From Algoriphagus marincola DSM 16067 (GTDB lineage Bacteria; Bacteroidota; Bacteroidia; Cytophagales; Cyclobacteriaceae), in NCBI RefSeq assembly GCF_000429405.1, contig NZ_AUBU01000003.1, positions 248,001 through 312,000 of the forward strand: DNA of 64,000 nucleotides, read 5' to 3'. The notes below the pieces were generated by a model, which was not told the origin of the DNA, ran no database searches, and saw only the letters and a list, made by a program, of their open reading frames with translations. Below are positions 17,005 to 24,979 of the stretch, in pieces; the first letter of the stretch is position 1; the number at the start of each line of letters is the position of its first letter. The position numbers were made by a program, and so were the translations under genes.

Positions 17005-17853
17005 ATGAAAAAATTTAGCTTGATATTCTTTTTGGCAGTTTTTGCTGCTTTAGGGAGTTCTTTCGCCCAACAACTTCAAATGCCTCAGGCCTCCCCTTCG
17101 GCAAGTATTTCCCAAAAGGTAGGTCTCACTGACGTACAGGTCATCTATTCAAGACCTAGTACAAGAGGAAGAAAGATATTCGGTGAGTTGGTGCCTTACG
17201 GCCAAGTATGGCGCACAGGAGCCAATTCGGCTACCACTTTGGATTTTTCTACGGATGTCATGATTGATGGCAAGACTGTACCAGCTGGGAAATATGCACT
17301 TTACACGATCCCCGGGAAAAATGAATGGACCATTGTCCTATCTAAAAACACAGAACTTTGGGGTGCTCTCGGTTATTCGGATGCCGATGATTTGATGCGA
17401 TTTACGGTCTCGCCCAATAAGCTGAGCCGAAAGTACGAAACCTTCGAAATCAGCTTCAATAATATGACTGACAATGCAGCTGACCTTTCGATGAAATGGG
17501 AAAACACCCGAGTGGATTTCCGGATCTCTACAGAAGTAGATCCAATTGTGATGGCTCAGATTCAGGAAATGGTCATCGATACGAAGACGGAAAATCCAAG
17601 CTTACTTTACGCTTCCGCCAATTATTACTTCAACAATAACAAGGATCTTAATCAAGCTTATGAGTGGATCAAAGCTTCCACAACTTCTGATCCGAAGTAC
17701 TGGACTATGCACCTGAAAGCTAAAATCGAAGTGGCTTTGGGCAAAAATTCAGAAGCACTAGCCTCAGCTAAAGAATCTATGAAACTAGCGGAAGAAGCTA
17801 AAAATCCAGATTACATTACTTTGAATGAAAGATTGATGAAGTCGATCAAATAA
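17005..17853 (+). CDS. Exported DUF2911 protein with TPR-like C-terminus
   Basis: 282 residues with a signal peptide (MKKFSLIFFLAVFAALGSSFAQ). The DUF2911 domain spans about 25-180 and is recognisable from SPSASISQKVGLTDVQVIYS, RPSTRGRKIFGELVPYGQVW, RTGANSATTLDFSTDVMIDG and VPAGKYALYTIPG. The C-terminal part (about 190-282) has TPR-like helices (YFNNNKDLNQAYEWIKAS; GKNSEALASAKESMKLAEEA). It is common in Bacteroidota with no established function, probably periplasmic. It is a single gene, with no close neighbour on its strand. Confidence 0.9.
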   Translation: MKKFSLIFFLAVFAALGSSFAQQLQMPQASPSASISQKVGLTDVQVIYSRPSTRGRKIFGELVPYGQVWRTGANSATTLDFSTDVMIDGKTVPAGKYALYTIPGKNEWTIVLSKNTELWGALGYSDADDLMRFTVSPNKLSRKYETFEISFNNMTDNAADLSMKWENTRVDFRISTEVDPIVMAQIQEMVIDTKTENPSLLYASANYYFNNNKDLNQAYEWIKASTTSDPKYWTMHLKAKIEVALGKNSEALASAKESMKLAEEAKNPDYITLNERLMKSIK

Positions 17854-17900
17854 TTTGAAGAATTCTGCCAAGAGCTAATTTTTCATTGATTATCTAATTG

Positions 17901-17928
17901 GAAATTGGAAGTATGAAGACCGAAGCTC
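17901..17928 (+). repeat. Heptamer array 1 (four 7-bp units)
   Basis: Four consecutive 7-bp units, each beginning GAA (first GAAATTG, then GAAGTAT, and so on), fill 28 bp in the gap after the DUF2911 gene. Read on the other strand they are CTTC-phased units like those at 37067-37094 and 47546-47573. A near-perfect palindrome (CCTGAA-C-TTCAGG, 17935-17947) follows. Confidence 0.65.
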
Positions 17929-18015
17929 CCTGAACCTGAACTTCAGGCTTTCTTATAGGTCAAAAGCTTCTAATACTGAGAGAAAAGTAGATAATCAAAA
18001 AATATAAAGAATCAT

Positions 18016-18038
18016 GGCCCTTTCAATTTGGAAGGGCC
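18016..18038. terminator. Terminator hairpin between DUF2911 and symporter genes
   Basis: A 7-bp GGCCCTT/AAGGGCC stem with a 9-nt loop is followed on the plus strand by TTTATTTTTT. On the minus strand it comes directly after the symporter stop codon with a weaker T-rich tail. It can serve the convergent genes from both sides. Confidence 0.75.
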
Positions 18039-18039
18039 T

Positions 18040-19740
18040 TTATTTTTTCAAGACCTGAAGCAGCATTGCAAAGAGCATGACGGAAAGACAACCGATGGCA
18101 TTGTACCAAAGAAAACCGATTTCCCATACGATTCCGAATAAGCCTTCCCCATTTTGAAAATGGATTACTAAAATCAAAGCCTGAGAAAGAAGTGCTGCTA
18201 AAAACACAGCAAAACCTTTTACCCATTTCATAAAGAAACCTACCAGGAATATTCCCAAAATAGTTCCGTAGAAGAGTGATCCCAATAAGTTAACTGCCTG
18301 GATCAGATTCTCGAAAAGTGAGGCATAGATGGCAAAGAAGATCGCAAGAGCACCCCACAAGGCGGTAAAAAGCTTCGAAGAAATTACATAGTGACCATCT
18401 GAAGCTTCCTTTTTGATCGAACGCTTATACAGATCAATCGTGGTAGTGGAACCTAGCGAATTCAACTCAGAAGCGCTGGAAGACATAGCGGCCGAAAATA
18501 TCACCGCAAACAATAACCCGACTATCCCTACGGGTAAATGATCCATCACAAAGCGCATAAAAACATAATCCGTATCTCGAGTTTCCGCCACTGGGTCATT
18601 CTTGACGATTAAAGCCTTCACCTCATCCCTGACGGCTTCCTGCTTTTGCTTGATCTGCCCAAGTGAGGCTTTGACTTGATTTTTCACGACATCATCTTCC
18701 GCATCCACGGCTACCAAAAGCTCCTGATATGCTTGCTTTCCTTCCTCAAACAAGGCGTCAAATTCTCCCTGAAGGGATTGAAATTCAGAGGCATACTCAC
18801 TTTCTTGAAGTTTTTCAGTCTGTACCGTATTGAATACTACAGGAGGCTGGTAGAATTGGTAGAATACAAAGACCATGACTCCTATAAAAAGAATAATGAA
18901 CTGCATCGGGACTTTCAGAAAGCCATTCATAATGAGCCCCATGCGGCTTTGACTTAAAGTTTGACCGGAGAGGTAGCGCTGCACTTGACTTTGATCAGCT
19001 CCAAAATAGGACAGAAATAAGAAGACCGCTGCAGTCATTCCTGACCATACATTGTAGCGGTCGGATGGATCAAACTCCAGATTGACCAAGTTCAGCTTTT
19101 CCATACTCCCTGCCAAATGCAAAGCTTCTGTAAATGAGACCGGAAGCATCCGAATGACAATAATACCTGCCAAAATCATCCCTCCCATCATCACTGCCAT
19201 TTGCTGTTTTTGCGTGATGGATACGGCAGCGGTACCTCCTGAAACAGTGTAAATAATCACTACTACCCCAATGAATACAACGGTCCAAGTCAGATTCCAA
19301 CCCAAAAGAGTCGAAAGAATAATGGCAGGCGCATAAATAGTAATCCCCGAAGCCAAACCGCGTTGAATTATGAAAAGCAAGGCAGCTAGGGTCCTGGTCT
19401 TTAAGTCAAAGCGATTTTCCAAATATTCATATGCGGTATAGACTTTCAGCCGATAATAGATAGGGATAAACGCGACGGAGATAATAATCATGGCTATGGG
19501 CAAGCCAAAGTAAAATTGGATGAAACCCATCCCGCTTTCATAAGCTTGCCCAGGCGTACTAAGGAAAGTAATGGCAGAGGCTTGAGTGGCCATGATAGAA
19601 AGCCCAATGGTCCACCAATTCATGGAATTCCTTCCTCGAAGGTAAGAATCTAGGCTATTTTGACCCCTTGTTTTATAGATACCATAGCTTGCAATGGCAC
19701 CCAGGGTTCCGAATAGTACAATCCAGTCTAGGCTAGTCAT
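18040..19740 (-). CDS. Sodium:solute symporter (SSS family) with coiled-coil insert
   Basis: 566 residues with about 13 membrane helices. Family features include NSLDSYLRGRNSMNWWTIGL near the start, SIMATQASAITFLSTPGQAY (sodium-site region), YTAYEYLENRFDLKTRTLAA and the late SAAMSSSASELNSLGSTTTI. Between helices (about residues 315-400) lies a Glu/Lys/Gln-rich coiled-coil-like insert absent from classical SSS transporters. It should import an organic solute with Na+; the substrate is unknown. Its ATG overlaps the stop of a 34-residue membrane protein gene by 4 bp, and a PIG-L deacetylase gene lies just upstream, suggesting that it takes up the product of the deacetylase. Confidence 0.92.
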   Translation of the reverse strand: MTSLDWIVLFGTLGAIASYGIYKTRGQNSLDSYLRGRNSMNWWTIGLSIMATQASAITFLSTPGQAYESGMGFIQFYFGLPIAMIIISVAFIPIYYRLKVYTAYEYLENRFDLKTRTLAALLFIIQRGLASGITIYAPAIILSTLLGWNLTWTVVFIGVVVIIYTVSGGTAAVSITQKQQMAVMMGGMILAGIIVIRMLPVSFTEALHLAGSMEKLNLVNLEFDPSDRYNVWSGMTAAVFLFLSYFGADQSQVQRYLSGQTLSQSRMGLIMNGFLKVPMQFIILFIGVMVFVFYQFYQPPVVFNTVQTEKLQESEYASEFQSLQGEFDALFEEGKQAYQELLVAVDAEDDVVKNQVKASLGQIKQKQEAVRDEVKALIVKNDPVAETRDTDYVFMRFVMDHLPVGIVGLLFAVIFSAAMSSSASELNSLGSTTTIDLYKRSIKKEASDGHYVISSKLFTALWGALAIFFAIYASLFENLIQAVNLLGSLFYGTILGIFLVGFFMKWVKGFAVFLAALLSQALILVIHFQNGEGLFGIVWEIGFLWYNAIGCLSVMLFAMLLQVLKK

Positions 19741-19841
19741 GAAAAGTGCTGCATCAGGAAGTAGAAAAAGAAAATCAATACTGCCAGATTAAGCATGAGT
19801 CCCCAGTAGAGGCGCTTCCATTTGATATCTTTTTCTTCCAT
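19737..19841 (-). CDS. 34-residue membrane protein upstream of symporter
   Basis: A short open frame of 34 codons starts at ATG 19839-19841, 6 bp after the stop of the PIG-L deacetylase gene. It ends in TGA at 19737-19739, overlapping the symporter ATG in an ATGA junction. The protein is a charged N-terminus (MEEKDIKWKRLYWG) followed by one hydrophobic helix (LMLNLAVLIFFFYFLM). The overlap, the absence of other sequence between the two large genes, and the single-helix design argue for a real small subunit or assembly partner of the symporter, as small helical proteins accompany some other SSS carriers. The family is unknown to me. Confidence 0.8.
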   Translation of the reverse strand: MEEKDIKWKRLYWGLMLNLAVLIFFFYFLMQHFS

Positions 19842-19847
19842 TTGGGT

Positions 19848-22304
19848 TCATTGTTCGATTAAGTTTACGAATAATTTTACGGCTCCGGGTACTCCAGCAG
19901 GCAATTGTCTAAAAAAGGAAAGACCGGTGTACACATAGTTGCCTTTTCCATAAGCAGCATGAATGAGCGAGCCTGTCTGGGTGTCTTCTCCGGGATCATT
20001 CATATACAATGGAGTCGAGTATTCCTCATCAAGGCTTCCGGCAAAATATAATCCACGTTCCTGCACCCATCCTTCAAAGTCGCTCGGGGAAATCTTATTC
20101 GGGCCAGCCAGAATTGGATGTGTATAGTCGGCTTCAACCGGTGCAGTTTCTACTGAAACCCGATCTCTGGTCAGCGAGAAAGGATAGGGACCAAGTTGAT
20201 TGGTCAGTAACCTACCCGTTGTGTTGTATTGCACAATCATATTTCCGCCTGAAAGTACGTAACCCATCAATGCTTGCTGGTTTGCTGCAGCCTGAGCATT
20301 GGTATTGTAGGCACGAATTCCCATAATTATAGCCTTAAACTGAGCTAAATTATCCAAATCAAAATCACTGTCTCCAAGCATGGTCACTTCATAACCTAGG
20401 GCTTCCAGGACCTCAGGTACTTCATCTCCAGCGCCAGGAACATAACCAATTTTACCGCCTGATATTTCCCAATCCGCTTGAATCCAATCAATAGAAGCCG
20501 AAGTGAAAAATGTAAGATTAGGGATATGCTTATAGGTGATTCGGTTTAAAGTCTGATCAAAACTTCCTGATGAAGTTGTGTAAGTAGCCAGAATTCTTCG
20601 TTTTCCAACTTGATCAGAAACAAATTCAACTTGATATCTTCGCTGCTTTCTTCCCACAAGGTCTTCTGATTCTAAGATTCGATATTCGCTAGAATCAAGG
20701 CCGGCAAAACTCAAAACGCCATCTACGATTTTATCTCTAAAATTGACAAAAACCGTTACCTGTGGTCTTTTTTCATTGATTCCAAAAAGCACTTTCTTCG
20801 ACAGTTCCAAGTCTATCGATGGAGTAATGATAAATGGCTGATTTACCTCCCCATCTACGGGATCATTAAATTTATAGACTAAAGGAGTGCTAATTGTCAA
20901 CAACTGCCCCTCAATCTCCAAATTCAGTGTGGCTTGTATACTCGCATCATTAAATGGCTTTCCGATCATTTGCTGATCGTCAACCGGATACATGGGGCCA
21001 TCTTCGTAATTTTCAAGCCAGTAAGGCTGGGTAAAGTCAAAACCTTCAGGAATGGTCAAATTAATATCCTGACGGAAAGGCTCATTTGCTGAACTACCAC
21101 CCCCTTCTACCTCAACTTTTTCTCCCAAAACTTCCACGCCCAATATATTTATGGCTGTATTTCCGGGAGAATTAATCACCAAGTTTGTACTGACTGATGC
21201 CCCGGGAAAGGCCACTTCCTGATTGGTGACAAATTCTATTTTTGATCCAATTACTTTTAAAACAATATCATTAATCGACTCTTTTTTCTCTTTAAGCCAG
21301 AGATCGCTTCCTTCCATTTGATTGATTTGCTCTCTGATTTTTAATAAAGCAGAAAGATTGTTCGCTGGGGACCGAAAATCAAAATTTTGTACCAGATCGT
21401 TTATTAACAGTTCTGTTGTTTTACCATTTTCAAAATGATCCCATCTGTTTTTCACACCCTCAAAGGGACTTTGCTCAAACTTTTCTCCTGCAATAAATTG
21501 AATATGATCATTTGAAGCCCCAGTGTAAGCAGTCGATCCAAAGCCTTGAGACTTATGCATGGTTCGGCTATTCGCTGCCATTTGATTGTAGGTTTGACCC
21601 AATACGGGATTGTATTCCCCAGTGGGAAACTCATGGTAAACCTCGCCTTCCTGAGCTTCAAACTCTCCTCGAAAATTATATGCATTCCAAAATATCCGCT
21701 TCGCTGACCAAGGTTTCACATACTCAAGTTGCTCAGGGAAAGCGTTTGGATCTCCTGAGATTGCAAAAGCCTCCTCTGCTAAAATTGCTGAGGTGGTATG
21801 ATGACCGTGAGTTACGCCGGGAATGGTATTGAATCTGGTAATGATAATATCAGGTTGAAATTTTCTAATCACCCATACCACATCTGAAAGGATTGTTTCT
21901 TTATTCCAGTTTTGGAGGGTTTCACTAGGATTTTTACTGTATCCAAAATCCTTTGCTCGGGTAAAATACTGAACTCCCCCATCTGTCATTCTAGCTTGCA
22001 AAAGCTCCTGGGTCCTGATTTGACCCAAACCGATTCCTAGTTCTGGCCCAATGAGATTTTGCCCACCATCACCTCGAGTCAGACTCAAGTAAGCTACTCG
22101 GGCTTTTGTCTCGTTAGCCAAATAGGCAATCAGCCGGGTATTTTCGTCATCCGGATGAGCTGCGACATAAAGCACTCGCTTGGTCTCTTCCAATTTCAAG
22201 AGCTCATGATATAACTCTGAGGAAGACAAGGACTGAGCGAACAATGGAAAATTAAGCCCTAAAAAAACCAATATAATTGGCAGAAAGAAACGTAGTTTTT
22301 TCAT
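19848..22304 (-). CDS. Exported PIG-L/LmbE-family deacetylase with GATase-like C-domain
   Basis: 818 residues from the ATG at 22302-22304 (an in-frame TTG upstream was rejected), with a signal peptide MKKLRFFLPIILVFLGLNFP. The PIG-L domain (about 30-270) carries the zinc motif AAHPDDENTRLIAYL and the second His motif GVTHGHHTTSAILAEEAF. This is the N-deacetylase fold of LmbE, MshB and BshB, but far longer than the 230-290-residue cytoplasmic enzymes. A beta-rich middle is followed by a C-terminal domain (about 620-818) with IMGIRAYNTNAQAAANQQAL and GGNMIVQYNTTG, resembling a class-I glutamine-amidotransferase-like/ThuA fold. It should remove acyl groups from an amino sugar or similar in the periplasm. 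It leads an operon with a 34-residue protein and a Na+/solute symporter. Confidence 0.9.
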   Translation of the reverse strand: MKKLRFFLPIILVFLGLNFPLFAQSLSSSELYHELLKLEETKRVLYVAAHPDDENTRLIAYLANETKARVAYLSLTRGDGGQNLIGPELGIGLGQIRTQELLQARMTDGGVQYFTRAKDFGYSKNPSETLQNWNKETILSDVVWVIRKFQPDIIITRFNTIPGVTHGHHTTSAILAEEAFAISGDPNAFPEQLEYVKPWSAKRIFWNAYNFRGEFEAQEGEVYHEFPTGEYNPVLGQTYNQMAANSRTMHKSQGFGSTAYTGASNDHIQFIAGEKFEQSPFEGVKNRWDHFENGKTTELLINDLVQNFDFRSPANNLSALLKIREQINQMEGSDLWLKEKKESINDIVLKVIGSKIEFVTNQEVAFPGASVSTNLVINSPGNTAINILGVEVLGEKVEVEGGGSSANEPFRQDINLTIPEGFDFTQPYWLENYEDGPMYPVDDQQMIGKPFNDASIQATLNLEIEGQLLTISTPLVYKFNDPVDGEVNQPFIITPSIDLELSKKVLFGINEKRPQVTVFVNFRDKIVDGVLSFAGLDSSEYRILESEDLVGRKQRRYQVEFVSDQVGKRRILATYTTSSGSFDQTLNRITYKHIPNLTFFTSASIDWIQADWEISGGKIGYVPGAGDEVPEVLEALGYEVTMLGDSDFDLDNLAQFKAIIMGIRAYNTNAQAAANQQALMGYVLSGGNMIVQYNTTGRLLTNQLGPYPFSLTRDRVSVETAPVEADYTHPILAGPNKISPSDFEGWVQERGLYFAGSLDEEYSTPLYMNDPGEDTQTGSLIHAAYGKGNYVYTGLSFFRQLPAGVPGAVKLFVNLIEQ

Positions 22305-22345
22305 CTGTTTACTTTTCGACTTCAAATTGCCAGATGGAATCTTTG

Positions 22346-22394
22346 ACGATTAAAATAACCATATCAATATGTCTTTAATGATGATTTTAATCGT
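22346..22394. repeat. 11-bp inverted repeat in intergenic gap
   Basis: ACGATTAAAAT (22346-22356) and its perfect complement ATTTTAATCGT (22384-22394) are separated by 27 bp. They lie between the PagL-like gene and the PIG-L gene, upstream of the PIG-L start. They could be an operator or a weak terminator; the sequence does not decide. Confidence 0.4.
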
Positions 22395-22481
22395 GTAGAT
22401 TTCATGTATTTTCTTAAATCAAATTCCAAACTAGCATTAGCTAAGTGTAATAAAAAACAAAATTTGATAGGTGGGTCTCTT

Positions 22482-23642
22482 TTATTGTTTTCTTAAAAAT
22501 CGGTAGCCCAAAGTAAATTCAAAAAAGTCAGCCTTGATTCTATGGGCCTTGATTTGAACTCCAAATTGTAAATTTTCAGACATCAAGTATCTGAGTCCTA
22601 CCCGCTCATAATAGACTGTTGATTCTTGGTTTTCCCTGTTTCTATGGATATAAAATCCCAATCCAACCGGGGCATACAGCCTTTCGGTAAGTTTCCACTC
22701 CCAAGCCCCTGCAATTGCTACACTGGTTTGATCCCAAAATCCCACATCAGTATTACCTGTTCGTTCTGACAGACCTGGAGCAAAAAAGACATCTAAGCCT
22801 ACCCCATATCGATATTTGTAATTTTTGTCCCAAATATAGCTCAGATTAAAACCACCTCGAAAGTAGGTCCCCTCTCCGATTTCGTAATTCTTAGAGCCGG
22901 TGTAAAGCATAAAATTCCAGTACCCTTCTTCGAAAAGAATGGGGCGGTCTCGTAGAAAAGCTTCTTCGGGTTTTACTTGGCTTGGTTGAAAATTATATCG
23001 CAAACCTACTGAAACCGGGACCAAATTAATCCCAGCGTTAGGCTTTCTGGTAGAGCCATTTGAAAAGTGCTTTAATCCAAGCATTGAAAAAAGCTGAAAT
23101 CGATCTGAGAGTGTATAATTGGCTTTTGCACCAAAATGGATGTAGCTGTTTAATTCGGAGCCTATAAATTGATTGATAGGGTTATCCAAAGAGTCATATG
23201 GATTGAGATTGAAGCCTAAACCCAAATGAGCAAAGTAGGAAAAATTTAACCTATTATCCTGAGAAAAAGGTCTAAATGGAATATCAAAAAACCAATAGAC
23301 TCCCATTGGTCTACCGATTTCAGATTGATAGGGTAGTGTGGAAGATACCCCAATCCCGAAAATTGGGTTTCTGTATAGATCTCCCATAAAGGTTTTGTTT
23401 TGACGCCATCCAAAACGAAAATCAAAAGCAGTGTAAGAAACTAAATCGATCAAATCATCAGCCCAAGGGTCCCCATTGCTAATAAAAGGACCGGATTCGA
23501 CGGATAGCTCAATAATCTTATCATATTTTTCCTGAGAAAAAGCTTGAAAAGAGACCAAACTTAGGTTCAAAAAAACAATCATTATCAGACAAGCATGCCT
23601 AATATTCAAAAACAGACTACTGAAAAAATAAACTAGTCTCAT
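22482..23642 (-). CDS. PagL-like outer-membrane acyloxyacyl hydrolase (lipid A deacylase-like)
   Basis: 386 residues with an N-terminal signal; starting at M1 gives a long leader, and Met21 (MIVFLNLSLVSFQAFSQ) would give a tidier one. The body is strand-rich. The segment LKHFSNGSTRKPNAGINLVP carries the His-x-Ser and downstream Asn/Gly pattern of PagL-type lipid A 3-O-deacylases, followed by VSVGLRYNF. These enzymes trim acyl chains from lipid A in the outer leaflet. The protein is about twice the size of PagL, with a second barrel-like half, which is usual for Bacteroidota members annotated as acyloxyacyl hydrolase. Activity is predicted from the motif only. Confidence 0.75.
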   Translation of the reverse strand: MRLVYFFSSLFLNIRHACLIMIVFLNLSLVSFQAFSQEKYDKIIELSVESGPFISNGDPWADDLIDLVSYTAFDFRFGWRQNKTFMGDLYRNPIFGIGVSSTLPYQSEIGRPMGVYWFFDIPFRPFSQDNRLNFSYFAHLGLGFNLNPYDSLDNPINQFIGSELNSYIHFGAKANYTLSDRFQLFSMLGLKHFSNGSTRKPNAGINLVPVSVGLRYNFQPSQVKPEEAFLRDRPILFEEGYWNFMLYTGSKNYEIGEGTYFRGGFNLSYIWDKNYKYRYGVGLDVFFAPGLSERTGNTDVGFWDQTSVAIAGAWEWKLTERLYAPVGLGFYIHRNRENQESTVYYERVGLRYLMSENLQFGVQIKAHRIKADFFEFTLGYRFLRKQ

Positions 23643-23694
23643 AAAGTGAAGAGTTAACGAAATGTCAAATCATTAAAACGAATATAATGAAAAC

Positions 23695-23722
23695 AAAAAA
23701 GCTGCCAAATGGCAGCTTTTTT
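23695..23722. terminator. Strong bidirectional terminator
   Basis: AAAAAAGCTGCC and GGCAGCTTTTTT form a 12-13-bp stem with a tiny loop, giving T-runs on both strands. It follows the TPR gene that ends at 23744 on the minus strand. Confidence 0.9.
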
Positions 23723-23743
23723 AGGTACTTGAATAAGTTCAAA

Positions 23744-24952
23744 TTATCCTTCCATCCAGTTAGGACCGAGAAGTTCAATTAGTTTTTTGTTATACTCTTC
23801 AGCTTTCGCGTCATTTTTCAATCGAGTGTGAATCTGGAAAAGAATTTCCATGATTCCTGTATCCTCAGGCTTGATTTCAAGAGCGCTTTCGAAGTAAGTT
23901 ACTGCGTCAGCATAGTATTCGTTTGCTTCTTTGCCCATAGACTCAGAACGCTTCTCCCATTCTTCATCGGACAGACCATTTAACTCATTGAGAATTTCAC
24001 GTGCTTTTTCGATAAGCAATGCAGCAGCATAGTAGTTACCTTCGAAAAACTGAGGATCAACCTCAACTGACTTTTTATAGTCGGCAAGTGCACCTTCCAT
24101 ATCACCTGCTTGCTCTTTTAGATAGCCGGATCTTAGCAATAAAGCAGTATTGTTTGGATCGCTTTCAAGAGCTGTTTTGATTTGAGCCATTGCTTCATCC
24201 ATTTTGTTTAGCTGAAGCAAAAGTTGGATTTCGTAAGTAGAAAGGTCCTTATCTGAAGGATACTCTTCTTTTGCTCTTGTTACCATTGCATAAGCAGCTT
24301 CAGGGTCTTTGTCTTCAGTAGACAAAATCTGAATCATGAAATAGTATGCATTTAGCTTGTTGTATCCTTCGATATCAAGTAGAGTAGAGAAGTGTCTTTT
24401 AGCATCTTCAGTTCTTCCAAGATCATTTGCAAGGAATCCTGCATTGTAATGGATAGTGGTGTCTGTTGGATCAATTTCACCAGCCAAGTTGAAAAACTCA
24501 TAAGCCATTTCATAGTCTTCCTCATTGTATTGAACAATTGCCTTATCAAATGCTACGTTTTTCAATTTGTTAACTGAATTAGGACGCAAATTCTCAGGAG
24601 CTCCGGGGATATCTTCTTCGAAAATATCTTTTCCTACACCTGAAGTTTTATCTCCATCGCCCATTTCGAAGGCTTTCATAAAAGACTCATAGGAGTTGTT
24701 ACCTACCTCAAGATTCTCCATGGTATTAGAAGAATCGGTAGCGAACATTCCTAATTGAATCTGAGCTTTCAACAAAGTGGTCTCAGGATCTGAACCAGTC
24801 TCTGGATCCTGAAGAGCTGTTTCTACTTCAGATAGAGCAGTGGCATAGTCTCCATTTTTAAAGTTTTTTTCAGCTGAACGTACTACCTTTTTTTGTCCAA
24901 AGGCTAGGGTCGTTGCGCCGACCAAAACCATTGATAGAATTAGCTTTTTCAT
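23744..24952 (-). CDS. Exported TPR-repeat protein downstream of gyrA
   Basis: 402 residues with a signal peptide (MKKLILSMVLVGATTLAFGQ). Several TPR units follow (NFKNGDYATALSEVETAL; YNEEDYEMAYEFFNLAGEID; ALLLRSGYLKEQAGDMEGAL; DAVTYFESALEIKPEDTGIM), interspersed with acidic stretches. It is predicted to be a periplasmic interaction protein. It starts 27 bp after gyrA, so it probably shares the gyrA transcript, and it is closed by a strong terminator at 23695-23722. A gyrA-TPR neighbourhood is, as far as I recall, common in this phylum, but the function is unknown. Confidence 0.87.
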   Translation of the reverse strand: MKKLILSMVLVGATTLAFGQKKVVRSAEKNFKNGDYATALSEVETALQDPETGSDPETTLLKAQIQLGMFATDSSNTMENLEVGNNSYESFMKAFEMGDGDKTSGVGKDIFEEDIPGAPENLRPNSVNKLKNVAFDKAIVQYNEEDYEMAYEFFNLAGEIDPTDTTIHYNAGFLANDLGRTEDAKRHFSTLLDIEGYNKLNAYYFMIQILSTEDKDPEAAYAMVTRAKEEYPSDKDLSTYEIQLLLQLNKMDEAMAQIKTALESDPNNTALLLRSGYLKEQAGDMEGALADYKKSVEVDPQFFEGNYYAAALLIEKAREILNELNGLSDEEWEKRSESMGKEANEYYADAVTYFESALEIKPEDTGIMEILFQIHTRLKNDAKAEEYNKKLIELLGPNWMEG

Positions 24953-24979
24953 TCTTGGCGTTTATCTTATTTTGGTTGA

